DNA of 64,000 nucleotides, taken from NCBI RefSeq assembly GCF_022008365.1, contig NZ_JAIRBA010000003.1:1-64000 (forward strand). The letters are read 5' to 3'. Shown here one piece after another: positions 46,201 to 55,961 of this stretch. A program made the translations under genes and the position numbers. The notes below the pieces were generated by a model. It saw only the letters and a list, made by a program, of their open reading frames with translations. It ran no database searches and was not told the origin of the DNA. Source of the DNA: Aequorivita vitellina (GTDB lineage Bacteria; Bacteroidota; Bacteroidia; Flavobacteriales; Flavobacteriaceae). Numbering within the stretch: the stretch's first letter is position 1; each line of letters opens with the position of its first letter.

Positions 46201-47625
46201 TTATTTTTGGATTTTTTTAATCATTTCAATTGCATTGGTATTGTTTGGATTCAATTGCAGCGATTTTTTATAATTGACCAATGCCAGCTCATTGTTTCCA
46301 TTGAGAAAATATGCTTCGCCCATACTGTCGTATGCATTGGCCGAGTTTGGAAACTCTATGATATTCAATTTGAACGTTTTAACAGCATCTTCGATTTTAT
46401 TTTTCTCAATTAATTTATACCCCAATTTATTCAATTCGTTCTCGTTTGAAAAATTATAGGTGTTGGGATGGTTCTTTTTTAAACTTTTATAAAGCGCAAT
46501 ACCTTCATCTATATTGTTGAAGCATTTTTGACTTATGGTTAGATAAATAGATTTTTGGGGAATTGAAAACGTGTTCCCATTTAAGATATTTTCAATTGAT
46601 TCAGCAATTTCACGCAGTTTGAAATTTTTATTATTGGTCATTAAAATGATGGATATACCCTCAGTTGCATTATAATGTATAAAAGATTCGTAATTAAAAG
46701 AAGAGCCTTGATGTTCGTGCAACAGTAATTTTTTATTTTCAAAGACACCTTTTCCTAAAGCGGCCTCGCTGTTTTTAGAATAAGAATCAAATAATTGTAG
46801 TAATGATTTTTCAGAAATTATCTTCCCTGAGTGCAGGCTGCTTAACCAATGGTACATATCATTTGCAGTAGGATATACCCAGCCCGAGAATTCAATATCC
46901 ATAGGCTTATCATTGACCAAATCGTTGTTAAATGCAGCTACCAATTGCGGATTGTTTGGAGTTGCGTCCAAAACGGCGCCTGTCATATTACTGGGGGTAA
47001 GAATGTTTTTTTGAATAAAATCGTTAAAACCCATTCCAGAAACTTTTTCCACGATCCTTCTTTGAAGAAAAACATTGTTATTGCTATAGAGATAAGCCGT
47101 TCCGGGTTCGAAATTCAAATGGTCAATCTGCTTTAAATCTGCATATATATCTTGATCATTTTTAACGTGGTTCCAATTTATTTTTGGCAAACCGCTGGTA
47201 TATCTTAATAAATCCTTGATAGAGACCTTTGCAGACCATTCGGGTAACGGCAACCCAAATTTTGAAATTTTATCATCTAGGTTTAGCAATCCCCGCTCCT
47301 TTAAGATCATTAAAGCCACGGCGTTGAATTCTTTTCCTATTGATCCAATATTGAATATCATATTTTGGTTTAGCGCTTTTGCTTTTGAAGCATCTGAATA
47401 TCCAAATTCATTTTGATATATTATTTTGTGGTTTTTGGCAACCAGGATATTGCCATTGAAAATGCCGCGGTCATAGGATACCCTCATTAAAGAATCTATC
47501 AAAGTTTGCTTGATTACACGATCTTTATTGGTTGCTGTTAAATCACTTGATATAGTGTTAATATTGTTTTTGCAACCCATAAACACGGTTGCTACTATGA
47601 CTAAAAGTTGGAGTATTGATTTCAT
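46201..47625 (-). CDS. Serine hydrolase lipoprotein with TPR tail
   Basis: The 474-residue protein starts with a lipoprotein signal (LLVIVATVFMGC, lipobox Cys at 18). The catalytic region contains GSIGKEFNAVAL (SxxK, S near 94), YSNNNVF (YxN) and HEHQGSSFNYES. The C-terminal region has two TPR-like repeats (AVKTFKLNIIEFPNSANAYDS, ALVNYKKSLQLNPNNTNA). It shares its TPR tail layout with the hydrolase at 28151. Anchored in an envelope membrane. Confidence 0.85.
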   Translation of the reverse strand: MKSILQLLVIVATVFMGCKNNINTISSDLTATNKDRVIKQTLIDSLMRVSYDRGIFNGNILVAKNHKIIYQNEFGYSDASKAKALNQNMIFNIGSIGKEFNAVALMILKERGLLNLDDKISKFGLPLPEWSAKVSIKDLLRYTSGLPKINWNHVKNDQDIYADLKQIDHLNFEPGTAYLYSNNNVFLQRRIVEKVSGMGFNDFIQKNILTPSNMTGAVLDATPNNPQLVAAFNNDLVNDKPMDIEFSGWVYPTANDMYHWLSSLHSGKIISEKSLLQLFDSYSKNSEAALGKGVFENKKLLLHEHQGSSFNYESFIHYNATEGISIILMTNNKNFKLREIAESIENILNGNTFSIPQKSIYLTISQKCFNNIDEGIALYKSLKKNHPNTYNFSNENELNKLGYKLIEKNKIEDAVKTFKLNIIEFPNSANAYDSMGEAYFLNGNNELALVNYKKSLQLNPNNTNAIEMIKKIQK

Positions 47626-47768
47626 TTTGTTTACTGTTTAATATTAGATAATTTGGTGTTAAAGATGATATGACTTTTTTGAATGTTGCAGCTGGCAAAA
47701 TGGCCACAAAATTTCATAATTATTGCACCCACATCGTCCGTCATTGCGTTTCATTTTGTTTAGCTGTT

Positions 47769-48725
47769 TTATTCCATATTGTTTTTATACCAGTCGAGCG
47801 TTATCCTTAATGCGGTGTCCAAGGTTGTTTCCTTCATTTCCGGATAGCTGTTTTTTAGAGGATCGTCAACCAGCAGTATACTGTTTTCAAATTGATAAAA
47901 GTTTTCCTTCAATTCCCTTACTTCGGGGTCAAACAAGGCAATCATATTGAGCAGAAATTTGGGTGCTACTTTCACCTTCTTTGGGTTTCCTTGAATGGCA
48001 CTGATCTTTTCGCCTAAACTTTTTATGCTACTGAAGGTAATTCCGCTGTAATTGATCAAAAAGAAATTGGGCAAATCGGTTTCAAGGGTCAACCGGTGGA
48101 AATATTTTGAAACATTGGGCGTAAAGGCGAATTGATGCGGAATGGCATCGTTTATCAGCCACTTTATGGGTCTGTTGTGGATTGCTTCCTTAAAAATTGG
48201 TTTTATTAAGGCATTGGTAACATTGGGTCCGAAAAAATCAGGGAGACGGATTATTATTACCTTACAATCGTTGCGCTCGGCTGCTTTTTTTAAATGATTT
48301 ACCAAGCTCAACCTGAGTTTCCCTTTTTTTGTACTAGGTTGCGGAAGGGTACTTTCGGTTATAGGATTATCAACATTTCCAAAGGCATAATTATTTTCGG
48401 GAAATAATATTGTTGCTTTGTTCAGCTTTGCCGCGATGATTACATTCGAAATAATAGGCTCCATTTGCGTTTCCCATAGTTGATACGGGACATTGATGCC
48501 GAGAAATATAAATTCCTTGTTTGCCGAAATTTCTTTTAAGTGGCCAAGGTTATTTACATCTCCTACTATTACTTCCAATAGGGGGTTGTCATTAAACAGC
48601 TTTATTGCTTTTTCTTTATCCCTTACAAGAATTGTTGTTTGAATGTTATGGGACAGCAATTCCGCGGTATATGAAAAACCAATGCCTCCGGTTGCTCCCA
48701 ATACCAAATGTTTTGTGTCCTTCAT
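47769..48725 (-). CDS. NAD(P)-dependent SDR/NmrA-like reductase
   Basis: The 318-residue protein begins with the Rossmann nucleotide motif LVLGATGGIGFSYTAELL. It continues with NNYAFGNVDNPITE, the position usually held by a catalytic Tyr motif, and IIRLPDFFGPNVTNAL. It fits the extended short-chain dehydrogenase or NmrA-like group. Substrate unknown. The 143-bp gap to the hydrolase at 47625 shows no other gene. Confidence 0.8.
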   Translation of the reverse strand: MKDTKHLVLGATGGIGFSYTAELLSHNIQTTILVRDKEKAIKLFNDNPLLEVIVGDVNNLGHLKEISANKEFIFLGINVPYQLWETQMEPIISNVIIAAKLNKATILFPENNYAFGNVDNPITESTLPQPSTKKGKLRLSLVNHLKKAAERNDCKVIIIRLPDFFGPNVTNALIKPIFKEAIHNRPIKWLINDAIPHQFAFTPNVSKYFHRLTLETDLPNFFLINYSGITFSSIKSLGEKISAIQGNPKKVKVAPKFLLNMIALFDPEVRELKENFYQFENSILLVDDPLKNSYPEMKETTLDTALRITLDWYKNNME

Positions 48726-48910
48726 TTTTTATTTGAATTCATTATTGCTCTACTCAAGCATATCATTAGTATTGAATAATTAAAAAGTGTGTAACCGATT
48801 TAAAGTGATTGCCAATCTATTTAGAAGTAAGTCTTATGTCTTACGTCTTTTAGCGCAGCGGTCTTAAATCTTAGACAGACACGACTAATATTTTATAATT
48901 CGACCCATTA

Positions 48911-49987
48911 TTACCTGTGGCTATTTCTTTTGATTATCTTAATAACACGACTATATTCTACATCTGCTAAATTCCAGTAATACAATTTAGGATCGGTGGT
49001 GCTGGTAAACTGAACGACCACGGCATCTATATCTTTGTGATACTCGGCAATGCTTTGATAGCCGGGAACCCACCCCTTATGTTCATATTTATATATTGAT
49101 GAATAAATTTTCTTTTCCTCTCCATCAAATAGGCTTCCATCATTTAATGCCCGTAAAAATATCCCCACATCTTCTGCGGTGGCCACCATTCCGATATCGT
49201 CGGTTTTTAAATCAAAAGGATGGCCTTTGTGATATCCGCTCATCATCTTATCCATATTAACCTGACGGACTGATGGGAAGGTGTTTTTTAAATCCAGTCG
49301 ATCGAGGATTTCCTTTTGGATGAATTCAAAATGGGGGTAGCCCAAAACCCTATCCATGATTTCGGAAAGCAATAAATAATTGGTGTTGCAATATTCATAT
49401 TTTTTCCCGGGCTCAAAATCGGCGGGATGGTCCAGGACCAATGCGAGTTTTTCCTTGTTGTTCTCTTTGGGGTGTGCCCAATAATCCTTGGTGTCGGTAT
49501 AATTCGGAATACCACTACGATGCTGCACCATCATTTTTAGGGTGATCTTATTTGCATTTTCAATTCTTCCCGATAACTCCGGAAGATAATCGGCTAAAGT
49601 TTTGTCTAAAGACAACTGGCCGGCATTGACCAGTTTCGCGATTGCAACCGCCGTATAGAGTTTGTTTATACTCCCAATCTTGAAGAATGCATGCGGATTG
49701 GCCGGTATTTTTTTCTTTTTGTTGTGCCAACCCGCGGCATAGAATTCAGCCGGTTCGTTCGCTTTATCCACGTAAATGAGTATTCCAGCAAATCCATTTT
49801 CAACAGCTTCATTCGCCTGCTCTTGAATTGTATCGGGCAAGGGCAGTACCCAAGCTTTTACAACAATCCATGGCACAAACCACAACGAAACAAGGCTTCC
49901 CACAATAAGCACTATTTTAAACATGTTTTTTGCTTGTTTTTTTTTCATAACCTTCTGATTTACAGTCTTGCAATTTACCTTTTTCAT
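48911..49987 (-). CDS. Serine hydrolase (D-Ala-D-Ala carboxypeptidase-like)
   Basis: The 358-residue protein has an N-terminal hydrophobic anchor (MFKIVLIVGSLVSLWFVPW) preceded by a basic stretch; the start may be at 49987 or at a later Met. Motifs are GSINKLYTAVAIAKL (SxxK, S near 105), YCNTNYLLL (YxN) and KHRSGIPNYTD-like VQHRSGIPNYT. It is the most compact of the five hydrolases. Likely a membrane-anchored periplasmic enzyme. Confidence 0.85.
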   Translation of the reverse strand: MKKVNCKTVNQKVMKKKQAKNMFKIVLIVGSLVSLWFVPWIVVKAWVLPLPDTIQEQANEAVENGFAGILIYVDKANEPAEFYAAGWHNKKKKIPANPHAFFKIGSINKLYTAVAIAKLVNAGQLSLDKTLADYLPELSGRIENANKITLKMMVQHRSGIPNYTDTKDYWAHPKENNKEKLALVLDHPADFEPGKKYEYCNTNYLLLSEIMDRVLGYPHFEFIQKEILDRLDLKNTFPSVRQVNMDKMMSGYHKGHPFDLKTDDIGMVATAEDVGIFLRALNDGSLFDGEEKKIYSSIYKYEHKGWVPGYQSIAEYHKDIDAVVVQFTSTTDPKLYYWNLADVEYSRVIKIIKRNSHR

Positions 49988-50185
49988 TTTAATTTATAAC
50001 GATTAAATGACCTTTGAATTGAAATTAATGTCCTGACCATCTGACAATTACGACTACTTTATAACCAATTATACGGCCTGCTTTTTTTTAATTCCCCGTA
50101 CTGAAAAACTATCGCGACAAAATTGAAAGGCTGCCAAACACTAGACATTACGAATTAAAAATCCGATTACAACTTGTACGGTTTA

Positions 50186-51289
50186 TTAATTTGGTTGAAC
50201 GGGTTTTGACAACTGTTCTACCCCATTTTCTTTCTTGTTGAACTTCCATTTTAGGCCAAATAGCGGTCTTAGTATATTTATCCTTCTCAGGATAAATTCG
50301 TAAATGAGAAAGCAGAAAATAAAAGTAAATGCTAAAACACCTATAAACTTTAGAAGCGGATGGATTTTCAAGGGCAGAATAATAAAGGCACCCGCAAACA
50401 ATACAGCCATGTGGATAATGTAAATGGGATAGGCCGCCTTGCTTAAATAGCTTAACAGTTTGCTCGGTTTGTTTAAATATTTATACCCTAAACCAAAAAC
50501 CCCAAATATCCAGCAATTGGACTCTACAGTAGTGAGGTACATATTTGAAATATCCCCAAACCCTGTAAACCGAATGGCAAATAAAACTGTCGCTATTCCG
50601 ATGTACAACCATTTCCATTTCGATACCGTTTTCCAAAAAGTTTCACCACTGTAAACAAATAGGAAACCAAAAAAGAAAGCCAGAAAACCTATAAAAAAGC
50701 CATGCCAGGTTTGGGCGTACAATTCAAATAATTGAGGTTTTACGATAGCTATTTCGAACATAAAGAAGACAGCCATTGATAATGGCCCCACGGCATAGCT
50801 CATGAGTTTGGAAAGTGCTTTTTTAAAATTTCCATTGTCATGTTTTTTCAAATAGAAGAAAAGGGGCGACAACAAGAGCACGTAACAAAAAATATTGCCC
50901 AAAAACCATAAATGGCCACTGCTTGCATAGTAACTTAAAGGCATGTGATAGAACTGCTGGAATAGGTAAATATGCAAAGGTGCTATAGCTACAAACCCAA
51001 AGGCAAATGGCAAGAGAATTCGTGTGCTGCGTTCTTTGAGCAATTGCTTCCAGTTTCGTTTTTTCATTGCGAAAAACAAGCCCATTCCCGATACATAAAA
51101 TAACAGTGGGATTCGCCATACATTAAGCATCGTCATGGGTGCCCAAAGTCCTTCTAAGGAGTCATCACTTCTAATAAACCCAATGAACATCGCCCAAGGT
51201 TGGAATATTATAGCAATATGATAAATGAGCAAGAGACCAATGGCAATGACCCGTAACCAATCTATATCGTATCTTCTTTGTGTCTTCAT
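50186..51289 (-). CDS. Acyltransferase-3 family membrane protein
   Basis: The 367-residue protein opens with the family signature RYDIDWLRVIAIGLLLIYHIA (conserved R and H). About ten transmembrane segments follow (WRIPLLFYVSGMGLFFAM, LWFLGNIFCYVLLLSPLFF, AYPIYIIHMAVLFAGAFIIL). Members O-acylate sugars, peptidoglycan or lipids using acyl donors at the membrane. Target unknown. It starts 12 bp after the ankyrin gene, so the two are probably one operon. Confidence 0.85.
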   Translation of the reverse strand: MKTQRRYDIDWLRVIAIGLLLIYHIAIIFQPWAMFIGFIRSDDSLEGLWAPMTMLNVWRIPLLFYVSGMGLFFAMKKRNWKQLLKERSTRILLPFAFGFVAIAPLHIYLFQQFYHMPLSYYASSGHLWFLGNIFCYVLLLSPLFFYLKKHDNGNFKKALSKLMSYAVGPLSMAVFFMFEIAIVKPQLFELYAQTWHGFFIGFLAFFFGFLFVYSGETFWKTVSKWKWLYIGIATVLFAIRFTGFGDISNMYLTTVESNCWIFGVFGLGYKYLNKPSKLLSYLSKAAYPIYIIHMAVLFAGAFIILPLKIHPLLKFIGVLAFTFIFCFLIYEFILRRINILRPLFGLKWKFNKKENGVEQLSKPVQPN

Positions 51290-51301
51290 CTCGATTGCTA
51301 T

Positions 51302-51895
51302 CTACTGCAACATTATTGCAATTACGGGACGCGCTTTTTGTAACTCTTCCAAGTTTAATTGGAAGCCCATTGGTTTTAGCTGTTGCATAATCATCTCGTA
51401 AAACGGCTTGATTTCGGCAAAGTCTCCCATTACAGTTTCCCTGGGCGTGGCTCCATAATTGTTGCGTATGGTTTTGTCGGCCTTGGCGTCGATAAGCATT
51501 TGCACCATTTCTATTCGACCAAAGAATGCGGCGTTATGTAGTGCAGTGGAGCCGTCATTGTTTTTTATGGAGAGGTCTGCACCTGCCGCAAGTAACAGTT
51601 TGGCTATTTCAGGTTTATTAAAGGTGATTGCGGTCATTAAGGGGGTTGCGCCGCTCATCGCTTCCTTTTGGTCAATATCGGTTCCTGCTTCAATATGCTG
51701 TCTAACCGCTTCAATATTTCCAGATATTATTGCCGTTTGAATATCTACACTGGGTTTTTCTATTGTTTTTACTGCTTCGTTTGTATTTCTTGCAGTTGCT
51801 TTTTTATTGGATTGCGCACACGCGCTTGTTAAAAAAATAGCTAGTAATAGCATTGGAATTGTCATTTTAAACGAGGTAAATTTTAGTGTTTTCAT
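51302..51895 (-). CDS. Ankyrin-repeat lipoprotein
   Basis: The 197-residue product has a lipoprotein signal (MLLLAIFLTSACAQ). Residues about 50-155 form three ankyrin repeats (AIISGNIEAVRQHIEAGTDI, GATPLMTAITFNKPEIAKLLLAAGADL, DGSTALHNAAFFGRIEMVQMLI). It is a periplasmic or surface protein-binding module. It shares a divergent promoter region with the AraC-type regulator at 52120, a likely controller. Confidence 0.85.
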   Translation of the reverse strand: MKTLKFTSFKMTIPMLLLAIFLTSACAQSNKKATARNTNEAVKTIEKPSVDIQTAIISGNIEAVRQHIEAGTDIDQKEAMSGATPLMTAITFNKPEIAKLLLAAGADLSIKNNDGSTALHNAAFFGRIEMVQMLIDAKADKTIRNNYGATPRETVMGDFAEIKPFYEMIMQQLKPMGFQLNLEELQKARPVIAIMLQ

Positions 51896-51973
51896 AATAT
51901 AAATTTGTAATGATTAATAATTAGATTTTTGTTGCCACAAATATCCGGCAATAGGCCAGTTGCCCGCAAACCC

Positions 51974-52044
51974 TTATGCAGCCTTATGTATCAAGTTTGT
52001 TGTAGGAATGAAAATTATGGCGCAGGAGTATAAATTATGACGCA
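51974..52044. promoter_or_regulatory. Phased TTATG direct repeats in the divergent promoter region
   Basis: TTATG occurs at 51974, 51984, 52015 and 52035, giving spacings of 10, 31 and 20 bp, near whole turns of DNA. The last pair is extended (ATTATGgCGCA at 52014 and ATTATGaCGCA at 52034). AraC-type proteins often bind such tandem half-sites about 20 bp apart. It lies between the ankyrin gene (minus) and the regulator gene (plus). Confidence 0.45.
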
Positions 52045-52119
52045 AGTCTTGGTTTTCGCAATCAGAATTACAGATGGAAAGCCATAAAGCATTAAAATAA
52101 AATTTACTACTTTCGATAA

Positions 52120-54228
52120 GTGGAAAACGAGCTGTCCAACATCCCATACCAAGGAAAATTTATCGAGCAAGTTGAAGCTGCTGTCTTAGGGAATATCTCT
52201 AATGAACAATTTGGCGTTTCAGAATTGGCCGACCTTATGAATATGAGTCGTTCCAGTTTGTTGCGGAAGATCAAGAAACAAACAGGGCTTAGTGCAAGCC
52301 GGTTTATTCGTCAAGTGCGTCTTAAAAAAGGGATGGAGCTGCTGGAAGAAACGGAGCTTACGGTTTCTGAAATTTCATATCAAGTTGGGTTTGGAAACAA
52401 TTCGTATTTCATCAAATGTTTTCGGGAGTATTATGGACATTCGCCCGGGGAAGTGAGAAAAAATGGTTTTGAAGAAGCCCCTATTTCAGAAAGTAACGAA
52501 GCAGAAAGTAAAGGAGATGCCCAAAACAGTTTTTTGGAACAGTACCGCTTGCACCTCCTTGTAACAATGGTTTTGATGCTATGCTTGGCGGCATTCCTGA
52601 TTTTTCAAAATAGCACTCCCAATTCTGAAATAACGAATAGCCACATTACAAAGTCAATAGCCGTACTACCTTTTAAAAATATGAGCAGTGATTCTACTAA
52701 TCTCTATTTTGTAAATGGACTTATGGAGGCGTCATTGAACAAGTTGCAAAAAATAAAGGATTTGCGGGTAATTAGCAGGACCTCGGTAGAAAAATATAGA
52801 AATACAGACAAGACCGTTAAAGAGATAGCAGAAGAACTGCATGTTAATTATCTGGTTGAAGGAAGCGGGCAACGCGTAGGCGACCAGGTTTTATTGAATA
52901 TTCAATTGATTGACGCATCACGGGATACACCCGTGTGGGCCGAACAGTATAACCAGAAAGTGATAGACATATTTTCTTTGCAGAATGCCATCGCCAAAAA
53001 AATCGCAGATGCCATACAGGCCAAGGTTACTCCCGCGGAATTGGAACGTATCGAGAAAAAACCCACTGAAAACCTTGTCGCGTATGAATATTACTTAAAA
53101 GCCTTGGAACTTCTTCAAACAGAAACTAAAGAGGGGTTAAAAGCAGCCATTCCTTTATTTGAAAAAGCGATAGAAGCGGATCCACACTTTGCCCTCGCGT
53201 ATTCCAAAATCGCTATAGCGTATTATTACCTAGATATTTACCAAGTTGAAAAACATTATGCGGATGTCATTAATTACAATGCAGATAAAGCCTTGCTTTA
53301 CGACCCCAAGTCTGCGGAGAGCCTTATCGCCAAAGCTCTCTATTATATGGATATTAATGAGTTTCGATATGCAATACCCCATTTGGAAAAAGCCTTGGAG
53401 TACAACCCCAATTCATCGGCAGTGGTCAATATGCTTTCAAGTTTATATGCCAACACGATTCCAAATACCGCAAAGTCTTTGGAATACGCCTTGAAAGGGG
53501 TTCAACTCGATATTGCTGCCAATGATTCAATTGGTAAAAGCTATATCTATTTAAACCTAAGCAATGCCTTTATCCAAAATGGCTTTACGGAGGAAGCACT
53601 TAAATACATCAATTTAGCATTGGATTACAACCCCAATAATTATTACGCACCTTATCTAAAAATATACATTCAATATGCCAAGCACGAAAACCTCGATAAA
53701 ACCAGGAAGTTGTTGTTAAAGGAATGGAAAAAGGATACTACGCGTTTGGATATCATGCAAGAAGTGGCAAAGCTTTATTATTTTCAGGAGAAGTATGACA
53801 GTGCCTTCTACTATTATAAAAAATTTGTAAAAGTAAAGGAAGAAAATGGATTGAATATATACCCGCAGGAAGACCTAAAGATAGGAATGGTTTTTGAAAA
53901 AATGGGTATGAAAAAAAGAGCTGAAGACTTTTATAAAACGTATGCCGCCTACTGCGAAAGTGACCAATCTATTTACCAACCGGCTAGTTTGGCTATGAAA
54001 TACTTGCATGAAAACAAACCCGATCTTGCTATTGAACAACTAAAGCTATTTGCGTCAAAAAACAATTATCAATATTGGATCTTGTTGTTTCTTGAAAAAG
54101 ACCCACTAATGAAGACCTTAAAAAACCATCCTGAATACGAAGTGGTTGTCCAAAAAATCAAAGATAGATTTTGGGAAAACAATAGGCAATTAAAGAAATC
54201 TTTAAAAGAAAAGGGGTTAATTAATTAG
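52120..54228 (+). CDS. Transmembrane AraC-type regulator with TolB-like/TPR sensor
   Basis: The 702-residue protein begins at GTG (52120). Residues 20-120 carry an AraC-type HTH pair (FGVSELADLMNMSRSSLLRKI, TVSEISYQVGFGNNSYFIKCF). One transmembrane segment follows (about 145-165, LLVTMVLMLCLAAFLIFQ). Then come a TolB/cyclase-associated-type domain (about 180-290; KSIAVLPFKNMSSDSTNLY, TPVWAEQY) and about nine TPRs to the end. The DNA-binding part is thus cytoplasmic and the sensor extracytoplasmic. It is the domain-swapped counterpart of the soluble protein at 33527. Confidence 0.85.
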   Translation: MENELSNIPYQGKFIEQVEAAVLGNISNEQFGVSELADLMNMSRSSLLRKIKKQTGLSASRFIRQVRLKKGMELLEETELTVSEISYQVGFGNNSYFIKCFREYYGHSPGEVRKNGFEEAPISESNEAESKGDAQNSFLEQYRLHLLVTMVLMLCLAAFLIFQNSTPNSEITNSHITKSIAVLPFKNMSSDSTNLYFVNGLMEASLNKLQKIKDLRVISRTSVEKYRNTDKTVKEIAEELHVNYLVEGSGQRVGDQVLLNIQLIDASRDTPVWAEQYNQKVIDIFSLQNAIAKKIADAIQAKVTPAELERIEKKPTENLVAYEYYLKALELLQTETKEGLKAAIPLFEKAIEADPHFALAYSKIAIAYYYLDIYQVEKHYADVINYNADKALLYDPKSAESLIAKALYYMDINEFRYAIPHLEKALEYNPNSSAVVNMLSSLYANTIPNTAKSLEYALKGVQLDIAANDSIGKSYIYLNLSNAFIQNGFTEEALKYINLALDYNPNNYYAPYLKIYIQYAKHENLDKTRKLLLKEWKKDTTRLDIMQEVAKLYYFQEKYDSAFYYYKKFVKVKEENGLNIYPQEDLKIGMVFEKMGMKKRAEDFYKTYAAYCESDQSIYQPASLAMKYLHENKPDLAIEQLKLFASKNNYQYWILLFLEKDPLMKTLKNHPEYEVVVQKIKDRFWENNRQLKKSLKEKGLIN

Positions 54229-54325
54229 CGATTCAAATTCACGTAAAATCTCTCGCTTTACAAAATTTAACTTATGTAACAAGTAGCGTAATAAGTCATT
54301 AAAGTGTGATACGTATTTTTGTAAA

Positions 54326-54544
54326 ATGAATACAACTTCAAAATCCATAGCAGTACAAGACATGGATCAGTTTGAATTGCCTTCATCAAAATTGGTCATA
54401 ACCTATTCAAAAAGAAAATGCAATTTATCAGAAAATATAGTTCAAGGTGTACAGCCAGATCTCTTAATCAATTTCAATTGGAGCGATTATAAAAATGGCA
54501 CAGACACGATGCTTAAAAGGCTTATTAAAGTCTTAAAACAATAG
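54326..54544 (+). CDS. Small protein of unknown function
   Basis: The 72-residue soluble protein (MNTTSKSIAVQDMDQFELP, then KLVITYSKRKCNLSENIVQ) has no signal or membrane segment. A TATTTTTG box lies at 54314-54321, only 4 bp before the ATG, like the arrangement at 41134. No family recognised. It follows the AraC regulator by about 100 bp. Confidence 0.5.
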   Translation: MNTTSKSIAVQDMDQFELPSSKLVITYSKRKCNLSENIVQGVQPDLLINFNWSDYKNGTDTMLKRLIKVLKQ

Positions 54545-54706
54545 ATGTATAACGGTTATGGTATGTAATGATAGACTTAACCCATTGAACGTGAAACGTA
54601 ATTGTAATGTAAAAATTAGAGTGTTTAAAACTGAAGCAGATAACATGTACTACGGATTCTGATAAAAGTAAAAAAAGCAATGAACTCAATGGTTTTATAT
54701 AAAAAT

Positions 54707-54733
54707 GCCCCGCTATCTTTACAATAACGGGGC
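54707..54733 (-). terminator. Terminator of pta-ackA (bidirectional)
   Basis: GCCCCG (54707-54712) pairs with CGGGGC (54728-54733), with short inner pairing. T-rich DNA on both sides lets it work for the minus-strand pta-ackA operon and for plus-strand transcripts. Confidence 0.75.
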
Positions 54734-54763
54734 TTTCTTCTTTTTTATAAAAATTGGTATTGA

Positions 54764-55948
54764 TTAATTTACCAACCGAAAAGCTTGTTTTGCAATCTCC
54801 AATTCTTCATTAGTAGGAATGACTAGAATTTTTACTTTGGAAATAGCGCTGTTAATTTCACGAAGTTCTTTAGATTTTGATTCGTTTTTAGTTTCATCCA
54901 AATCTATTCCGAAGAAATTCATATCCGTACACACAAGTTTTCGAATTACACTGGAATTTTCGCCAATTCCTGCAGTAAAAATAATGGCGTCTAAACCATT
55001 CAACGTGGCAACATAAGCGCCAATATATTTCTGAATACGGTAGGCGTTCATCGTTAAAGCGAGAATACAATTTCTATTTCCTTTTTCAGCTTCAGCTTCA
55101 ATATCTCTTAAATCGTTGTGTCCGGTTAGGCCTAACATGCCACTTTCATTTGTGAGCAGATTTTTTACTTCATCCATATTATAGCCTAATTTGTTGACCA
55201 AATGGTAAATAACACCGTGGTCTAAATCGCCACTTCGGGTTCCCATTATTAAACCATTGGACGGGGTGAAACCCAAACTGTGATCTATACTTTTACCATC
55301 CCGAATTGCAGTCATACTACAGCCATTACCCAAATGAATGGAAATGATTTTAGATGATTTAAGCCCTAAATATGCAATCGCTTTTTCCGAAACATATTGA
55401 TGGCTCGTACCGTGAAAACCATATAGCTGAATACCTTTTTCTTTGTAAAACTTGTTGGGAATTGCGTACTTATTTGCTTTTTCAGGAATGGTTTGATGAA
55501 AAGCAGTGTCAAAAACTGCGACTTGTTTCGCCATTGGGAAAAATTCTTCAGCAACAAGAATACCTTCTAGATTCCCCGGATTATGAAGCGGAGCCAAAGT
55601 AGCGTATTCTTGAATCTTTTGCTTCACTTGGGCAGTGATTTCAGTGGTATTAGAAAATGAATTTCCGCCGTGAACAACGCGATGGCCAACCACTTCAATA
55701 TCACTGGTGCTTTTAATAACCCCTTTTTCAACATGAAGTAATAATTCCACAATTTTATGTAGCCCTTGTTTGTGCGTCTTTATACTGCTTGTTTCTTGAA
55801 AAGCTACGGTATTTGTTTTATATTTTAGAACAGCATCGGTATGGCCAATGCGCTCTACTAATCCACTACATATCAAAGCTTCGGAAGGCATTTCTATTAA
55901 CTGAAATTTTATAGATGAACTTCCAGAGTTAATTACTAATATGTTCAT
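54764..55948 (-). CDS. ackA: Acetate kinase
   Basis: ATG 55948 gives 394 residues, the usual family length, beginning MNILVINSGSSSIKFQL (ADP/phosphate loop); a longer frame upstream runs into pta. Further family signatures are VVGHRVVHGGNSF, DTAFHQTIPEKANKY, YGFHGTSHQYVSEKA, IHLGNGCSMTAIRDGKSIDHS, IMGTRSGDLDHG and FTAGIGENSSVIR. It converts acetyl phosphate and ADP to acetate and ATP. It follows pta by 13 bp, forming the acetate overflow/ATP-yielding operon. Confidence 0.97.
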   Translation of the reverse strand: MNILVINSGSSSIKFQLIEMPSEALICSGLVERIGHTDAVLKYKTNTVAFQETSSIKTHKQGLHKIVELLLHVEKGVIKSTSDIEVVGHRVVHGGNSFSNTTEITAQVKQKIQEYATLAPLHNPGNLEGILVAEEFFPMAKQVAVFDTAFHQTIPEKANKYAIPNKFYKEKGIQLYGFHGTSHQYVSEKAIAYLGLKSSKIISIHLGNGCSMTAIRDGKSIDHSLGFTPSNGLIMGTRSGDLDHGVIYHLVNKLGYNMDEVKNLLTNESGMLGLTGHNDLRDIEAEAEKGNRNCILALTMNAYRIQKYIGAYVATLNGLDAIIFTAGIGENSSVIRKLVCTDMNFFGIDLDETKNESKSKELREINSAISKVKILVIPTNEELEIAKQAFRLVN

Positions 55949-55961
55949 AGGTGTTTGTATT

